Shown: positions 9,207 to 16,883, counted from the stretch's first letter. The stretch is 38,290 nucleotides of DNA from a virus (IMGVR_UViG_3300048672_000626:1-38290); one strand, 5' to 3'. The notes: generated from the sequence alone by a model not told the origin. A program made the numbers and translations.

Positions 9207-10052
9207 CTATTTTTGTTGAGCTTTTCGCAACCTGATGTACTCTGCCATATCTCTGGCTTCGCTAATATCGGTAACTACGGCTGAACTTTTGGCGCTCCCT
9301 AACGGAGTGATCGGTTTTGGCGCATTAGACACAGTTTTTTTAGGCTGCTCTAAAGATGGTGACGCGGTTATTCTTGCTTCAAGTCTACCAAGGTAACGGA
9401 TAGCTTGCTTATCTGTCATTTCGCCAAGTTTATCCATTTCATCTGGATTTTTTCCTAAAAAATAGGACAGCTCGGCAGGGTTTTCTGCATCTAATATCAG
9501 CTCTTTAAATAAATCGACTGCTGATAATGGATGCTCTAAAAATGATTGTTCCGCAATAGCATAATCTGGATGCGTCTGCTTTGCTGCTTCATGTAATGTT
9601 ATAACATTACGTTGCTTTTCCGCAAGACTAGCATCTTTTTGTTGTTTTGTAAATAATTGCTGTACTTTCCAATCGGTTAATGCTTCCAGGTAATCAGGGT
9701 CATAACGGCCAGCATCAAAATCATCGGGATTAGGCTGGCCTTGGCTTGGTGAATAAGCTTGTTTTGTCTCTTGCTTTCCTGCTTGTAATTCTTGCAATCT
9801 AAGCTCAAGCGCAGCGGCCTTTGCCTGCGCTTCTTGTCGTTCACGCTCTGCTGTTGATCGTGCTACTACAAGCTGGTCAATACGTTTTTTTACCTTTTTT
9901 GAGTATTGCTCATCTTCGTTAGTTTCTGGCAGCTCAGATGGCTGCTCTAATGGCTGCTCTGCTTCCTGTATAACTTCTGGCTGCTCTTGCTCAATTACTG
10001 ACTCATCAGTTATGGTCGCATCAGGGATAATGGTTTCGCTATTTGTGGTCAT
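9207..10052 (-). CDS. Scaffolding protein (P22 gp8-like)
   Basis: The protein has 281 residues. The first 50 are very acidic and rich in Glu, Gln and Pro. A long coiled-coil-like helix follows (KRIDQLVVARSTAERERQEA), and the C-terminus is basic and helical (MAEYIRLRKAQQK), a good candidate for the coat-binding helix-turn-helix of scaffolds. Between portal and coat this composition is characteristic of the internal scaffold that guides procapsid assembly and leaves before DNA entry. The start overlaps the portal stop by 4 bp. Confidence 0.85.
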   Translation of the reverse strand: MTTNSETIIPDATITDESVIEQEQPEVIQEAEQPLEQPSELPETNEDEQYSKKVKKRIDQLVVARSTAERERQEAQAKAAALELRLQELQAGKQETKQAYSPSQGQPNPDDFDAGRYDPDYLEALTDWKVQQLFTKQQKDASLAEKQRNVITLHEAAKQTHPDYAIAEQSFLEHPLSAVDLFKELILDAENPAELSYFLGKNPDEMDKLGEMTDKQAIRYLGRLEARITASPSLEQPKKTVSNAPKPITPLGSAKSSAVVTDISEARDMAEYIRLRKAQQK

Positions 10053-12145
10053 TGCATGCCTCCAGGCAAGTTTTGTGGCGCAGTTGCCTGCGTGGGTTCT
10101 TCGTTTTCTGTTGCATCATCAATATCTTCTGCTTCGCCATCGTTTGGCTCCGCCAGTGTATTTGCTACGGCTGATTCAGCAGCTATTTTGTGGAATAAAT
10201 CTGTGGACTCTAGCGCAATCTTATGCTCAACTTCCAAGCGCTTTGTCTGTGCATTGAACCGCTCAATATCAAGTTTATCCTCTGTGCCATCAGCTTTCTT
10301 TAGCGCTGCTTGCAACTCTTGGCTTAAATGCTCTACTTGGTCTGCCATTTGATTCATTTGTTGCACTACTTGCGGATCGGGAGCTTCTCCACCTTCTTCG
10401 CCTTGTTCTGCCTGCAACACTTGAGGCGGCAGCATGGCTTTCATGCGTTTAGCTATCTCTTGCGCTCCAGGCCAATCCATATTTGATACGATTAAATCTC
10501 CAGCTACTTGTAGGATGGCGGGATCGGCTTGCACGAATTGCATCATTGATTCGGCTGCTTCCATGCGCTTAGTCGCATAGCTTGGGCCAGTCTCAACAAC
10601 TACATCATATTTGCCGATGCCTAGATTATAAATGCTTTGAATCTGACCGTTTTCTCCTTGCACTTCGTTCTTTGCTTGCGGTTGGCTAGGGTCAATAGTG
10701 ACGCTCTTTGGTGTACCATCTTCACCCAGCATCCGCGCAATGCGCTTTGCGTCGTAAATCTTTGGAATCATCTCAATAATAACGCGACCCGCATGCTGTA
10801 TTGAGCGTGATAGATTGTCGGCGAAGTGAAAATTCCCTGTACTGGATTGACGCTGCTGGCTTAATATAGCCTTGCCTGACTGATTCGACTCATGGTTGCC
10901 CATAGCAGCATCAAACATGCCCATTGTTGCTTTTATGTCTAGTTCTGCGCGATTCATAGCGGCCTCAAAACCTGGGTTTGTCGATGGCGGTGCTTCGCGT
11001 CTTGGCGGCCCAACGACATTTCCGCCTAACGTAACTGGGTTATACGTTAATACAGATACATTGATTCGGTTAGCATTTTGCCATTCAGCCTCATAGCCAT
11101 CTAACTGACCTTCGGCGGCGATGTACGGCGCTTTAGGCGCCAGGGCTAATGTTTCTGCATTAGCTGACTGAAAGAAGTTATATAACCGCGCAGGGTCTTT
11201 AGCATGGCGAGTCAAGCCATGTAAGTGCCGCTTTCCCTCTATCCAGACTTCCGAGCCATAGACTGGAAATACTGGAATAAAACTGGTCGGCAACTCGGTC
11301 TCTTCAACAATTTGATTGCCAGCAATTTTGTACCACTTGCAGACTCGCTCTTCGCTCATCCTCTCTTTAACGATAAGCTGCTTAAATTCGTCTGGTATTT
11401 CATCTGACCAAGAGACCGATCCGTCTCTTAATTGAGCTAGCTTGCGCGGTCTAATGTCTATCTCAAAATATTCGGCAACTCTTACCGTGTCATCTGTGTA
11501 CCAGCCGATAGAGTCGCCCTGTGCAGCTTGGTTAAAACTGGTTACGTCTGCATCAGGATAGAGCCGCTCAAATTCGTCACGGCTCCATTCCTCGACAATA
11601 ATACACTTAGTTGCGTCGCTGCCGTCTGCTGCGGTCGACTCTGAGTCAAAATAGACTTTAAACGGGTCAACTACCTGCTTAATTTCAATGTCTTGGTCAA
11701 AGCTATCTGGATCGCAATACTTTGTAATCGCTCTAAAATAGCCTAGCCCTGTATCTACTTGCCATTCTGCGGCGGTATCATAAGCAATGGATGCGTTTGA
11801 TACATCTTGTATATGCCGGATAATGCCTTGCAACACCTCAGCTGTATCAACATCGGCCTTGTCATCAACTGGCCTAACTTTGATTGACGGTCTATTTTGC
11901 CTAATCTCATTAATTACCTGATTTCTAAACTGAAAAAGTCTATTGATTGTCAACATAGGGCGCTCAGCGCCTGGACGCTCACGATCACGCTTTACTGACT
12001 CAGGCCATTGTTCACCTAGTCGCACAAACTTAACGTCATCTAGTCGCTCTCTGCGTCCTGCGCTTTCTACATCAGACACAGTACTGAAAAACTTGTGGAC
12101 TTTAGCGATAAATTTTTCTTGTGACTTGTCTTTAGACTTTGCCAT
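10049..12145 (-). CDS. Portal protein (P22 gp1-like)
   Basis: The protein has 698 residues, close to the length I know for P22 gp1. It shows a stem/wing layout with GERPMLTINRLFQFRNQVIN near residue 70 and RQNRPSIKVRPVDDKADVDT soon after, which is typical of P22-like portals. The C-terminal part is Gln/Glu-rich and helical (VVQQMNQMADQVEHLSQELQ), as in the P22 barrel or crown. It forms the dodecameric ring through which terminase pumps DNA. It lies between terL and scaffold. Confidence 0.9.
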   Translation of the reverse strand: MAKSKDKSQEKFIAKVHKFFSTVSDVESAGRRERLDDVKFVRLGEQWPESVKRDRERPGAERPMLTINRLFQFRNQVINEIRQNRPSIKVRPVDDKADVDTAEVLQGIIRHIQDVSNASIAYDTAAEWQVDTGLGYFRAITKYCDPDSFDQDIEIKQVVDPFKVYFDSESTAADGSDATKCIIVEEWSRDEFERLYPDADVTSFNQAAQGDSIGWYTDDTVRVAEYFEIDIRPRKLAQLRDGSVSWSDEIPDEFKQLIVKERMSEERVCKWYKIAGNQIVEETELPTSFIPVFPVYGSEVWIEGKRHLHGLTRHAKDPARLYNFFQSANAETLALAPKAPYIAAEGQLDGYEAEWQNANRINVSVLTYNPVTLGGNVVGPPRREAPPSTNPGFEAAMNRAELDIKATMGMFDAAMGNHESNQSGKAILSQQRQSSTGNFHFADNLSRSIQHAGRVIIEMIPKIYDAKRIARMLGEDGTPKSVTIDPSQPQAKNEVQGENGQIQSIYNLGIGKYDVVVETGPSYATKRMEAAESMMQFVQADPAILQVAGDLIVSNMDWPGAQEIAKRMKAMLPPQVLQAEQGEEGGEAPDPQVVQQMNQMADQVEHLSQELQAALKKADGTEDKLDIERFNAQTKRLEVEHKIALESTDLFHKIAAESAVANTLAEPNDGEAEDIDDATENEEPTQATAPQNLPGGMQ

Positions 12146-12180
12146 AGTGGTTCCGCGTATTAATTTGATACATTATAACA

Positions 12181-13398
12181 TTACATCCATGAACCGATAG
12201 AAACATTTGCTTTTTGTCGGTCGCGCGGCACTCTCGCTTGCCGTATTCCCTCGCAAGCATAGCGTAGCGCGTCAATGACATGATTATGCTTATCTTCCAG
12301 AATTGGCAATATTGCCATAGTCAATGGATCTGTCTTATAACTATACATCGTTAGCTCTCGAATAGTCTCAGTGCAGCGCGGGTGCACTATAATGTCGAAG
12401 CTCTTTAGAAACTCAACACCATCATCTACTGATCCTTTGCCTTTTTTAGCGTATGTAATCTTTGGATAGCCGTGTTTTTGAAGATGGCTAATTGTCTCTG
12501 GTCTAGCGCTGTCTGCTGTAATAAACCATTTATCTGCATCTGGTATGCGGCGTAATAGGTCAGGCGTATTAACGATCTCACAGCCTACCATCACGGCCTC
12601 ATAGTCTATATAGAGAGCGTTACCATCAAGAGAGCAGCGCACAAAAGCAGTCGGGTCAACTGCAAAACCAAAATCAAGTCCTTGTCTAAATATCGTGCCC
12701 TCTGGTCGCTCAAACTCTTTAACTATCCAGTTCTTAAATACACGCGCCTCGCTGTTTTGTTTATATTCGCCAAGCCATACATGACAATACTTGTCATGGT
12801 CGCGTATCTTATCATACTCCATTTCGTCGCGTAGTACGCCAGGAAGCCATGGATTGTCCATGTAGTTGGCTTGCACTACAATAGCATCAGGTGGCGGAGT
12901 TTCACCGCGCAATAGTACATCAATCGGATCTGATTCAAGTGATGGATTCCAAGTGAACCATAGCTCTGATCCAGGCTTACGGATGGTAGGACGAAGTAAG
13001 TCTAGGCTTCGCTGGCTTAGGCTTTGCGCTTCTTCGACCCAAGCTATGTCATATCCTTCCAGAGACTTTATTGAGTCAGCAGTGTGATTTTGCATACCTT
13101 GAAACAATATTAAACCGCCATTTTTGCATTTAATGACAGACTCTTGTATTTCAAATAGATGACTAACGTTGAGTGCTTCGATCTTTATCTCAAGCAGCTT
13201 TTTTACAGATTGGCTCAGTGATTTTTGAATCTCGCGCACACAGACCGCATTAGTTTTTTGCATAATGCATCGCTCTATAAGCATTTCGGCAAAAAAATGT
13301 GACTTACCTGAGCCTCGGCCTCCGTGTGCGCCCTTGTATCGACTTGCGCACAATAATGGCTTAAACGCCCGTGGAGTCTGTATCGTGAGCTGGGTCAA
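12181..13398 (-). CDS. terL: Terminase large subunit
   Basis: The protein has 405 residues. Walker A is GGRGSGKS at residues 26-33, and the Walker B/catalytic Glu region is DIAWVEEA at 117-124. A coupling motif follows in LWFTWNPS. The C-terminal RNase H-like nuclease shows GLDFGFAVDPTAF, then FITADSARPE and HNHVIDALRYA, which supply the usual metal-binding Asp residues. The length and motifs fit the PBSX/Terminase_3 type. It cuts and pumps concatemeric DNA into the procapsid through the portal. The start overlaps the small subunit gene by 38 bp. Confidence 0.95.
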   Translation of the reverse strand: MTQLTIQTPRAFKPLLCASRYKGAHGGRGSGKSHFFAEMLIERCIMQKTNAVCVREIQKSLSQSVKKLLEIKIEALNVSHLFEIQESVIKCKNGGLILFQGMQNHTADSIKSLEGYDIAWVEEAQSLSQRSLDLLRPTIRKPGSELWFTWNPSLESDPIDVLLRGETPPPDAIVVQANYMDNPWLPGVLRDEMEYDKIRDHDKYCHVWLGEYKQNSEARVFKNWIVKEFERPEGTIFRQGLDFGFAVDPTAFVRCSLDGNALYIDYEAVMVGCEIVNTPDLLRRIPDADKWFITADSARPETISHLQKHGYPKITYAKKGKGSVDDGVEFLKSFDIIVHPRCTETIRELTMYSYKTDPLTMAILPILEDKHNHVIDALRYACEGIRQARVPRDRQKANVSIGSWM

Positions 13399-13627
13399 TG
13401 ATGACTCGATTGATGGTTGTGATTGCTAATTCGCCATCGATATTTGCATCAATTTCAACGGGCGCATTGGAAATTACTTTATTAAGTAGAAACTTAGCTG
13501 CGTCTACCTGAGTGCTGCTCATTTCAATTTCTCCATTTGCATGATTTTGCAAACGATTTATTAGCTGACTGGCCTGGATTTTATCTTTGACCATTTGCTG
13601 ATGCCTATTATTTAATCTTGCTGCCAT
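13361..13627 (-). CDS. terS: Probable terminase small subunit
   Basis: The protein has 88 residues. It has a basic helical N-terminus (MAARLNNRHQQMVKDKIQAS), a helical middle (SSTQVDAAKFLLNKVISNAP) and a short C-terminal tail. Its size, its place directly before terL with a 38-bp overlap, and its helical, DNA-binding character point to a small terminase subunit, which recognises the packaging site. It is shorter than many TerS proteins, so the call relies mainly on context. The gene starts right beside a set of AATTGTAA-type repeats that could be its own binding site. Confidence 0.65.
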   Translation of the reverse strand: MAARLNNRHQQMVKDKIQASQLINRLQNHANGEIEMSSTQVDAAKFLLNKVISNAPVEIDANIDGELAITTINRVIIDPAHDTDSTGV

Positions 13628-13681
13628 AATTGTAATGGTTTAGTTGTTAATTGTAACGGTTATATAGCACAATTGTAATGC
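13628..13681. repeat. Three 11-bp direct repeats over the late promoter
   Basis: AATTGTAATGG (13628-13638), AATTGTAACGG (13649-13659) and AATTGTAATGC (13671-13681) recur at spacings of 21 and 22 bp, about two helical turns. They cover the spacer, start and leader of the predicted late promoter and touch the terS start codon. This is the layout of an operator or activator array, or of a terminase recognition site. The binding protein is unknown. Confidence 0.75.
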
Positions 13682-13689
13682 TTTTGCAA
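13661..13689 (-). promoter_or_regulatory. Predicted late promoter upstream of terS
   Basis: Read on the minus strand there is TTGCAA at 13689-13684, a 17-bp spacer and TATATA at 13666-13661, preceded by TGC as in an extended -10. It faces terS and the whole late operon. One of the three direct repeats lies inside its spacer and another near the expected transcription start. Confidence 0.5.
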
Positions 13690-13725
13690 ATAACGAAATA
13701 TTTATAAAATAATAAAATAAAGTTA

Positions 13726-13755
13726 TTGACGCAATAATAATTTTATTATTATACT
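13726..13755 (+). promoter_or_regulatory. Predicted sigma70-type promoter for the 13818-15024 operon
   Basis: TTGACG (13726-13731) and TATACT (13750-13755) are separated by 18 bp in a very AT-rich context. It faces the small plus-strand operon and is back to back with the predicted late promoter. The segment TATTGAC is shared with the promoter at 21528. Confidence 0.6.
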
Positions 13756-13817
13756 ATGCCCAACTTGAAGAGAAAGACTTTTTTTTTAATTAAATCCCTA
13801 CGGGCAAGGCGGATAAA

Positions 13818-14054
13818 ATGAAAAATAAAATGAGAACACGAGAAGTGTTGAATTCTTTGGGTGACTCCCAAAGGATGACAGAAGTGTTCAGCAATGGATG
13901 CTGGCAAGAGGTTGGCTTTAGGTCAACCCAAAAGAGCGATGGAACTTGGTTCCACGCCGTTGGGAAACCTGGACATGGTTTTCAAGACTGGGAAGTAGAT
14001 TTCTTTCCAGGAATGAATAAAGAACACGAAACACTAGGAGAATTCATGAAATAA
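13818..14054 (+). CDS. Hypothetical protein, 78 residues
   Basis: The ORF starts at ATG 13818 after AAGGCGGATAAA, an acceptable ribosome site. The protein (MKNKMRTREVLNSLGDSQRM...) is polar, with a central WQEVGFRSTQKSDGTWFHAV segment. I do not recognise a family. It is the first gene after the plus-strand promoter at 13726 and is followed by a structured intergenic region. No membrane segment or cysteine motif suggests a function. Confidence 0.6.
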   Translation: MKNKMRTREVLNSLGDSQRMTEVFSNGCWQEVGFRSTQKSDGTWFHAVGKPGHGFQDWEVDFFPGMNKEHETLGEFMK

Positions 14055-14056
14055 CA

Positions 14057-14199
14057 GCTCAAACTAGGTGCGGGAAGCCTAGCAAAATAAATGCCCTATC
14101 AGGCCTAATGCGCGGCAGAGCGTTATAATTGGGCAACCTAAATCATCTGCAAAACCGGGACAGCTCTACCGGGCAGAACAGCGACTGCAACAATTGAGC
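14057..14199 (+). ncRNA. Candidate structured RNA between two small genes
   Basis: GCTCAA (14057-14062) can pair with TTGAGC (14194-14199) to close the region. Inside lie CTAGG/CCTAG (14064-14068 with 14078-14082), TGCCC/GGGCA (14092-14096 with 14131-14135) and a TAA-CGC/GCG-TTA hairpin. The region is clearly more GC-rich than its surroundings and has no good ORF. It could be a leader for the interrupted gene at 14235 or a processed small RNA. The helices are short, so chance is not excluded. Confidence 0.4.
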
Positions 14200-14234
14200 A
14201 TACAAAATAATTTTAAATTAAACTGGAGATAAAA

Positions 14235-14492
14235 ATGAACGCACTAACTATCAAATACAACTCATCTGTTTTAGTTGGCGCCGGATGGAGATCGGTTTAA
14301 ATAACCGCAATCGCTGAAAAAATAAGCGAAAAAAGGGCTGTCGTCAAAGAAGTTATCGCTATTGATGGTGAAAAACCAAGCGGGTATACATCGCGTACAG
14401 GTGCTAATCGTCAAAAATACAATGCCAGCGCGATTGCGCTGCGTGAAATTGGAAATGTAAAAATATTGTCAAAATGCGAAGCGGTGGCGTAA
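14235..14492 (+). pseudogene. Small phage gene interrupted by one in-frame TAA
   Basis: The ORF starts at ATG 14235 with a GGAGAT ribosome site. It reads MNALTIKYNSSVLVGAGWRS, then a TAA at 14298-14300 (codon 22), and continues in the same frame to 14492 with convincing coding character (GYTSRTGANRQKYNASAIAL). I recall similar small proteins of lambdoid-type phages in which the residue at the stop is Glu or another non-stop codon. A single substitution from GAA, CAA or AAA would explain it. The 3' end overlaps the next gene by TAATG, so the operon layout is intact. It could be a true null allele, a sequencing error or readthrough. Confidence 0.7.
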
Positions 14493-14593
14493 TGGAAAGG
14501 TTTTTATTTGAACTATTTTATTTGGTCTGGACAACTGCAACAGTTGGTTTTGTCCTGGTGGCAATCAAATTATTTATTAGGATTAAAAGATGA
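14492..14593 (+). CDS. Small single-pass membrane protein, 33 residues
   Basis: The ORF starts MERFLFELFYLVWTTATVGF and has one hydrophobic helix over most of its length, ending in the basic tail RIKR. It overlaps the stop of the previous ORF (TAATG) and the start of the next (ATGA), which is typical of a translationally coupled operon. No known function is recognised. Confidence 0.5.
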   Translation: MERFLFELFYLVWTTATVGFVLVAIKLFIRIKR

Positions 14594-14733
14594 GTGATAG
14601 GCGATCAAAAGAATATCAGAACCGGATAATACCGGCAATGAACTGGGAAGATGAGAAGTTGTTAGTATTGTCTATGAAAAAAATGAATCAACTTTATCGG
14701 AGCCAAGCTCATGTACAAAATAACAAGAAATAA
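14590..14733 (+). CDS. Hypothetical protein, 47 residues
   Basis: The ORF overlaps the previous gene by ATGA and encodes a polar, basic protein (MSDRRSKEYQNRIIPAMNWE...). A helical middle (DEKLLVLSMKKMNQLYR) could bind nucleic acid or another protein, but nothing specific is visible. Coupled overlaps on both sides support it as a real gene. Confidence 0.5.
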   Translation: MSDRRSKEYQNRIIPAMNWEDEKLLVLSMKKMNQLYRSQAHVQNNKK

Positions 14734-14821
14734 AAAAGTCGTGGCAACTATTAAGCAAGAGCTTTGTACGCTTGATGTTATTAAGCAGTTGATTGCTGGC
14801 GGCTGGGGGATTGAATTATGA
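14711..14821 (+). CDS. Hypothetical protein, 36 residues
   Basis: This short ORF (MYKITRNKKVVATIKQELCT...) overlaps the previous gene by 23 bp and the next by 4 bp (ATGA). It has a basic N-terminus and an amphipathic helix. I do not recognise it. Its reality rests on the tight coupling with the following gene. Confidence 0.4.
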   Translation: MYKITRNKKVVATIKQELCTLDVIKQLIAGGWGIEL

Positions 14822-15024
14822 AACTTTATCAGATGCAGTACATTGATACTATGCATGATGGAATATGCCTATCTACTGCATTCAGCATGGTTGATGGTGA
14901 AGTTGCTTTTGAACGAATAATGCTATGCAGCCATGATGTATGGCCTATTTTATCTCATGAAGTGCTTGATGAAATAGAAAATGAGATTTATAAAAAGATG
15001 AACGAAAAACACGATTTTCTCTAA
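14818..15024 (+). CDS. Hypothetical acidic protein, 68 residues
   Basis: The ORF starts at ATG 14818, overlapping the previous stop. The protein (MKLYQMQYIDTMHDGICLST...) is acidic, with a C-terminal helix LSHEVLDEIENEIYKKMNEK. No family is recognised. It is the last gene of the plus-strand operon and is followed within 5 bp by an intrinsic terminator. Confidence 0.6.
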   Translation: MKLYQMQYIDTMHDGICLSTAFSMVDGEVAFERIMLCSHDVWPILSHEVLDEIENEIYKKMNEKHDFL

Positions 15025-15028
15025 AACT

Positions 15029-15052
15029 AAGCCCGGTTAAACCGGGCTTTTT
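15029..15052. terminator. Intrinsic terminator, end of the small plus-strand operon
   Basis: AAGCCCGG, a short loop and CCGGGCTT are followed by a run of T on the plus strand. On the minus strand the stem is followed by a weaker TAGTTTT, so it may also stop transcription of the converging gene ending at 15058. Confidence 0.85.
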
Positions 15053-15057
15053 ATTGT

Positions 15058-15414
15058 TTAATTACTTTCAAATAGCTTTTGTTTTAACAAATAGCCTTCA
15101 AGCTTCCATATTTTATTAACCGCATTTTCACGGGCAAGCTTTCTGCCTAGCTCTGCATCAAAATTTTCAGGACTGGCGCAAGCTGATTCGCCGGTGACAG
15201 TAAACCCGTCAACTAAGACCAGCACACAAAATGTTAGCGTTGTAAGTGATGGATGCGTAAAAGTCATACAAGGAGAATCGCTATCATTAATAGCTTTTTG
15301 CGCGCCCTGACTGGCAGTAAAATAATATTCAAAATTAATAACATCTTCAATCTTTCGTTGCGTAATGTGCGGAGCCGTCAAGCCTTTATCTATGATTTCT
15401 TGTTCAATATTCAT
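15058..15414 (-). CDS. N4 Gp49 / Sf6 Gp66 family protein
   Basis: The protein has 118 residues. The core TLTFCVLVLVDGFTVTGESA, followed by CASPENFDAELGRKLARENA and NKIWKLEGYLLKQ, matches the family of phage N4 gp49 and Sf6 gp66, whose signature is SPENFDxExGRKxAxENA. The family is widespread in phage early regions and I know no firm biochemical role for it. It is the last gene of the minus-strand accessory cluster. Confidence 0.9.
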   Translation of the reverse strand: MNIEQEIIDKGLTAPHITQRKIEDVINFEYYFTASQGAQKAINDSDSPCMTFTHPSLTTLTFCVLVLVDGFTVTGESACASPENFDAELGRKLARENAVNKIWKLEGYLLKQKLFESN

Positions 15415-15430
15415 AATGCTAGTTCCTATT

Positions 15431-15583
15431 TTATGTTGTTGTTAAAAGTTTAATCCAATTTTTAAACGCATCGATAGGGCTTCGCCCTTTCACATATCGG
15501 CCCAGTGGATCAATCAATGACCAATAAAATTTACCTTCGTGCAATGTTGCGAATAAATGAGGTTTATGCTTGTTAATCGACAT
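15431..15583 (-). CDS. Hypothetical protein, 50 residues
   Basis: The start ATG at 15583 overlaps the end of the upstream gene by 11 bp. The product (MSINKHKPHLFATLHEGKFY...) contains FYWSLIDPLGRYVKGRSPID and a helical end, the look of a small beta-strand plus helix phage protein. I do not recognise a named family. Position and overlap support it. Confidence 0.5.
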   Translation of the reverse strand: MSINKHKPHLFATLHEGKFYWSLIDPLGRYVKGRSPIDAFKNWIKLLTTT

Positions 15584-15908
15584 CTATTAATCTTCCATTT
15601 TTAACAATCTGATAAGCAATTTTTACATCAGTAGCCCCTTCTGTTTTATGCAAATCATTAACTATTAATGTTGCATAGCCAGATATATTACGCCAACTTT
15701 CTGCATATTGCGGGTCTCCATTTACAATTCTGGCTAAGTTATGGCATATCATTTCTAATGCCTCTTGCTGCGCAATTGTAAAAATTGCCGGATTATTATC
15801 ATGCGCTGCTATTAATATATCTTTTAACTGCCTAGATACTTTTGCATTTTTATTAAAATCGCCATGACAAAACTCACGATCAAGCAGTGTTTTATTTATA
15901 TCATTCAT
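15573..15908 (-). CDS. DUF6378-like phage protein
   Basis: The protein has 111 residues. The pattern HGDFNKNAKVSRQLKDIL, then QQEALEMICHNLARIVNGD and ESWRNISGYATLIVNDL, matches what I remember of the DUF6378 family, common in phage accessory regions (HGDFxxNAxxSxxLK, then EALxMIxHKxARIxxG and DIAGYAxL). The all-helical design with conserved His and Asp recalls MazG-like nucleotide pyrophosphatases, but this is only a suggestion. ATGA overlap with the zinc-ribbon gene upstream. Confidence 0.7.
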   Translation of the reverse strand: MNDINKTLLDREFCHGDFNKNAKVSRQLKDILIAAHDNNPAIFTIAQQEALEMICHNLARIVNGDPQYAESWRNISGYATLIVNDLHKTEGATDVKIAYQIVKNGRLIDVD

Positions 15909-16036
15909 CGTTGATGCTCTATTTTAGTGTCGTTTATTAGTTCAAATTCAGGTGCATTGCAATCAGTGCATTGGCACTTTTTGCGACTGTAGTAAATTAA
16001 TATTGCATTTGATTTGCAATGTGGGCATTTAATCAT
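15905..16036 (-). CDS. Zinc-ribbon micro-protein, 43 residues
   Basis: The ORF reads MIKCPHCKSNAILIYYSRKK followed by CQCTDC. The CPHC and CxCxxC pairs, about 16 residues apart, form a likely zinc ribbon. Such small proteins are common in phage accessory operons and may touch nucleic acid or host proteins. It overlaps the upstream stop by TAATG and the downstream start by ATGA, which strongly supports it as a coupled gene. Confidence 0.6.
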   Translation of the reverse strand: MIKCPHCKSNAILIYYSRKKCQCTDCNAPEFELINDTKIEHQR

Positions 16037-16245
16037 TATATTTTTAAGACGTCGTGGACAAAGTACACCTCTTTACCTGATTCGGCGATGCGCTCAAAAT
16101 CATCATTACTGCATCCAGATGTACCTATTTTTCTATGCCAAAAGCTAAAGTCACAAAATTCCTCACCAAGTCCATCACTCATTTGCATGCAAAATTCATC
16201 GGCTAATTCTTTATTAGGAAATCTAACTATAATATCGTAACTCAT
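16036..16245 (-). CDS. Hypothetical protein, 69 residues
   Basis: The protein begins MSYDIIVRFPNKELADEFCM and continues with a compact alternation of strands and helices. This opening resembles small ferredoxin-like phage proteins, but no named family is clear. It is coupled by ATGA to the 44-residue gene upstream and by TAATG to the zinc-ribbon gene downstream. Confidence 0.6.
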   Translation of the reverse strand: MSYDIIVRFPNKELADEFCMQMSDGLGEEFCDFSFWHRKIGTSGCSNDDFERIAESGKEVYFVHDVLKI

Positions 16246-16376
16246 ATATCACCAAATATTTTATTTATTTCATCAATTTCTTTTTTAATTCTAGATATGA
16301 CCAATACTTCACCAGCTAGCTGGAACACAAAAACACTCAAGGCGTTGCCCATTTCCCATGCTCCACTCGGTTCCAT
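16242..16376 (-). CDS. Hypothetical protein, 44 residues
   Basis: The ORF starts at ATG 16376 (MEPSGAWEMGNALSVFVFQL...) and ends in a charged helix (RIKKEIDEINKIFGDI). The first half is mildly hydrophobic. It lies between the 103-residue gene and the 69-residue gene, overlapping the latter by ATGA. I cannot assign a function. Confidence 0.5.
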   Translation of the reverse strand: MEPSGAWEMGNALSVFVFQLAGEVLVISRIKKEIDEINKIFGDI

Positions 16377-16385
16377 GCAAATAAT

Positions 16386-16697
16386 TTATTGCTTCTGCGT
16401 TGTCTTTAATTTTGGATAGCTACCTGTGTTGCAAAAATTAATAAAATCATACATTTTTTTAATCTTATTAAGATTTTCAATTCTGTGCATCAGCTTTATT
16501 TCTTCGCGCTGAAGGTAATTATACCTTTTCGCTGCAATAGTGTGCAGGGTGTCGGCAATGCTTTTTTCACGGCGGGTATATTCGAGACGGCTATTGCTAT
16601 CTGCTATATCCTGGTCATAGTCGTAGCTATATAAATAAGATTTCTTAGGTACACTCCACAAATTAATAGGTGGTAGTTTAAAATCAGGCCATTTCAT
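16386..16697 (-). CDS. Hypothetical protein, 103 residues
   Basis: The protein begins MKWPDFKLPPINLWSVPKKS and then forms a long, charged, coiled-coil-like region (RLEYTRREKSIADTLHTIAA and LQREEIKLMHRIENLNKIKK). No domain is recognised. It starts 4 bp after the stop of an interrupted ORF (16701-16883), so it probably belongs to the same operon. Confidence 0.6.
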   Translation of the reverse strand: MKWPDFKLPPINLWSVPKKSYLYSYDYDQDIADSNSRLEYTRREKSIADTLHTIAAKRYNYLQREEIKLMHRIENLNKIKKMYDFINFCNTGSYPKLKTTQKQ

Positions 16698-16700
16698 TAT

Positions 16701-16883
16701 TTATTTTCCATAAGTAAGTTGTTTTTTTTTTAAAATTGGCAATAAGTTACGCTCAATAACGGCGCTGCATGCCTGACCTGTAACGTCTTGCTTTCCTTCT
16801 CACAAGGTTAGTCCGTCCTTGAGCAAATTTCCAGCCAATATACGGTTTGTAATTGGGCTTGTCCAAATATGTATTTTTCTCAT
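16701..16883 (-). pseudogene. Small phage gene interrupted by one in-frame TGA
   Basis: From ATG 16883 the frame reads MRKIHIWTSPITNRILAGNL and LKDGLTL, then TGA at 16802-16800 (codon 28). It continues with EGKQDVTGQACSAVIERNLL to TAA at 16701. The two halves read as one protein of a type I recall from proteobacterial phages (WTSP..., then KQDVTGxAC). The stop may replace Trp or Arg. No good ribosome site is visible before the ATG, which fits decay. The ORF ends 4 bp before the 103-residue gene. Confidence 0.6.
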
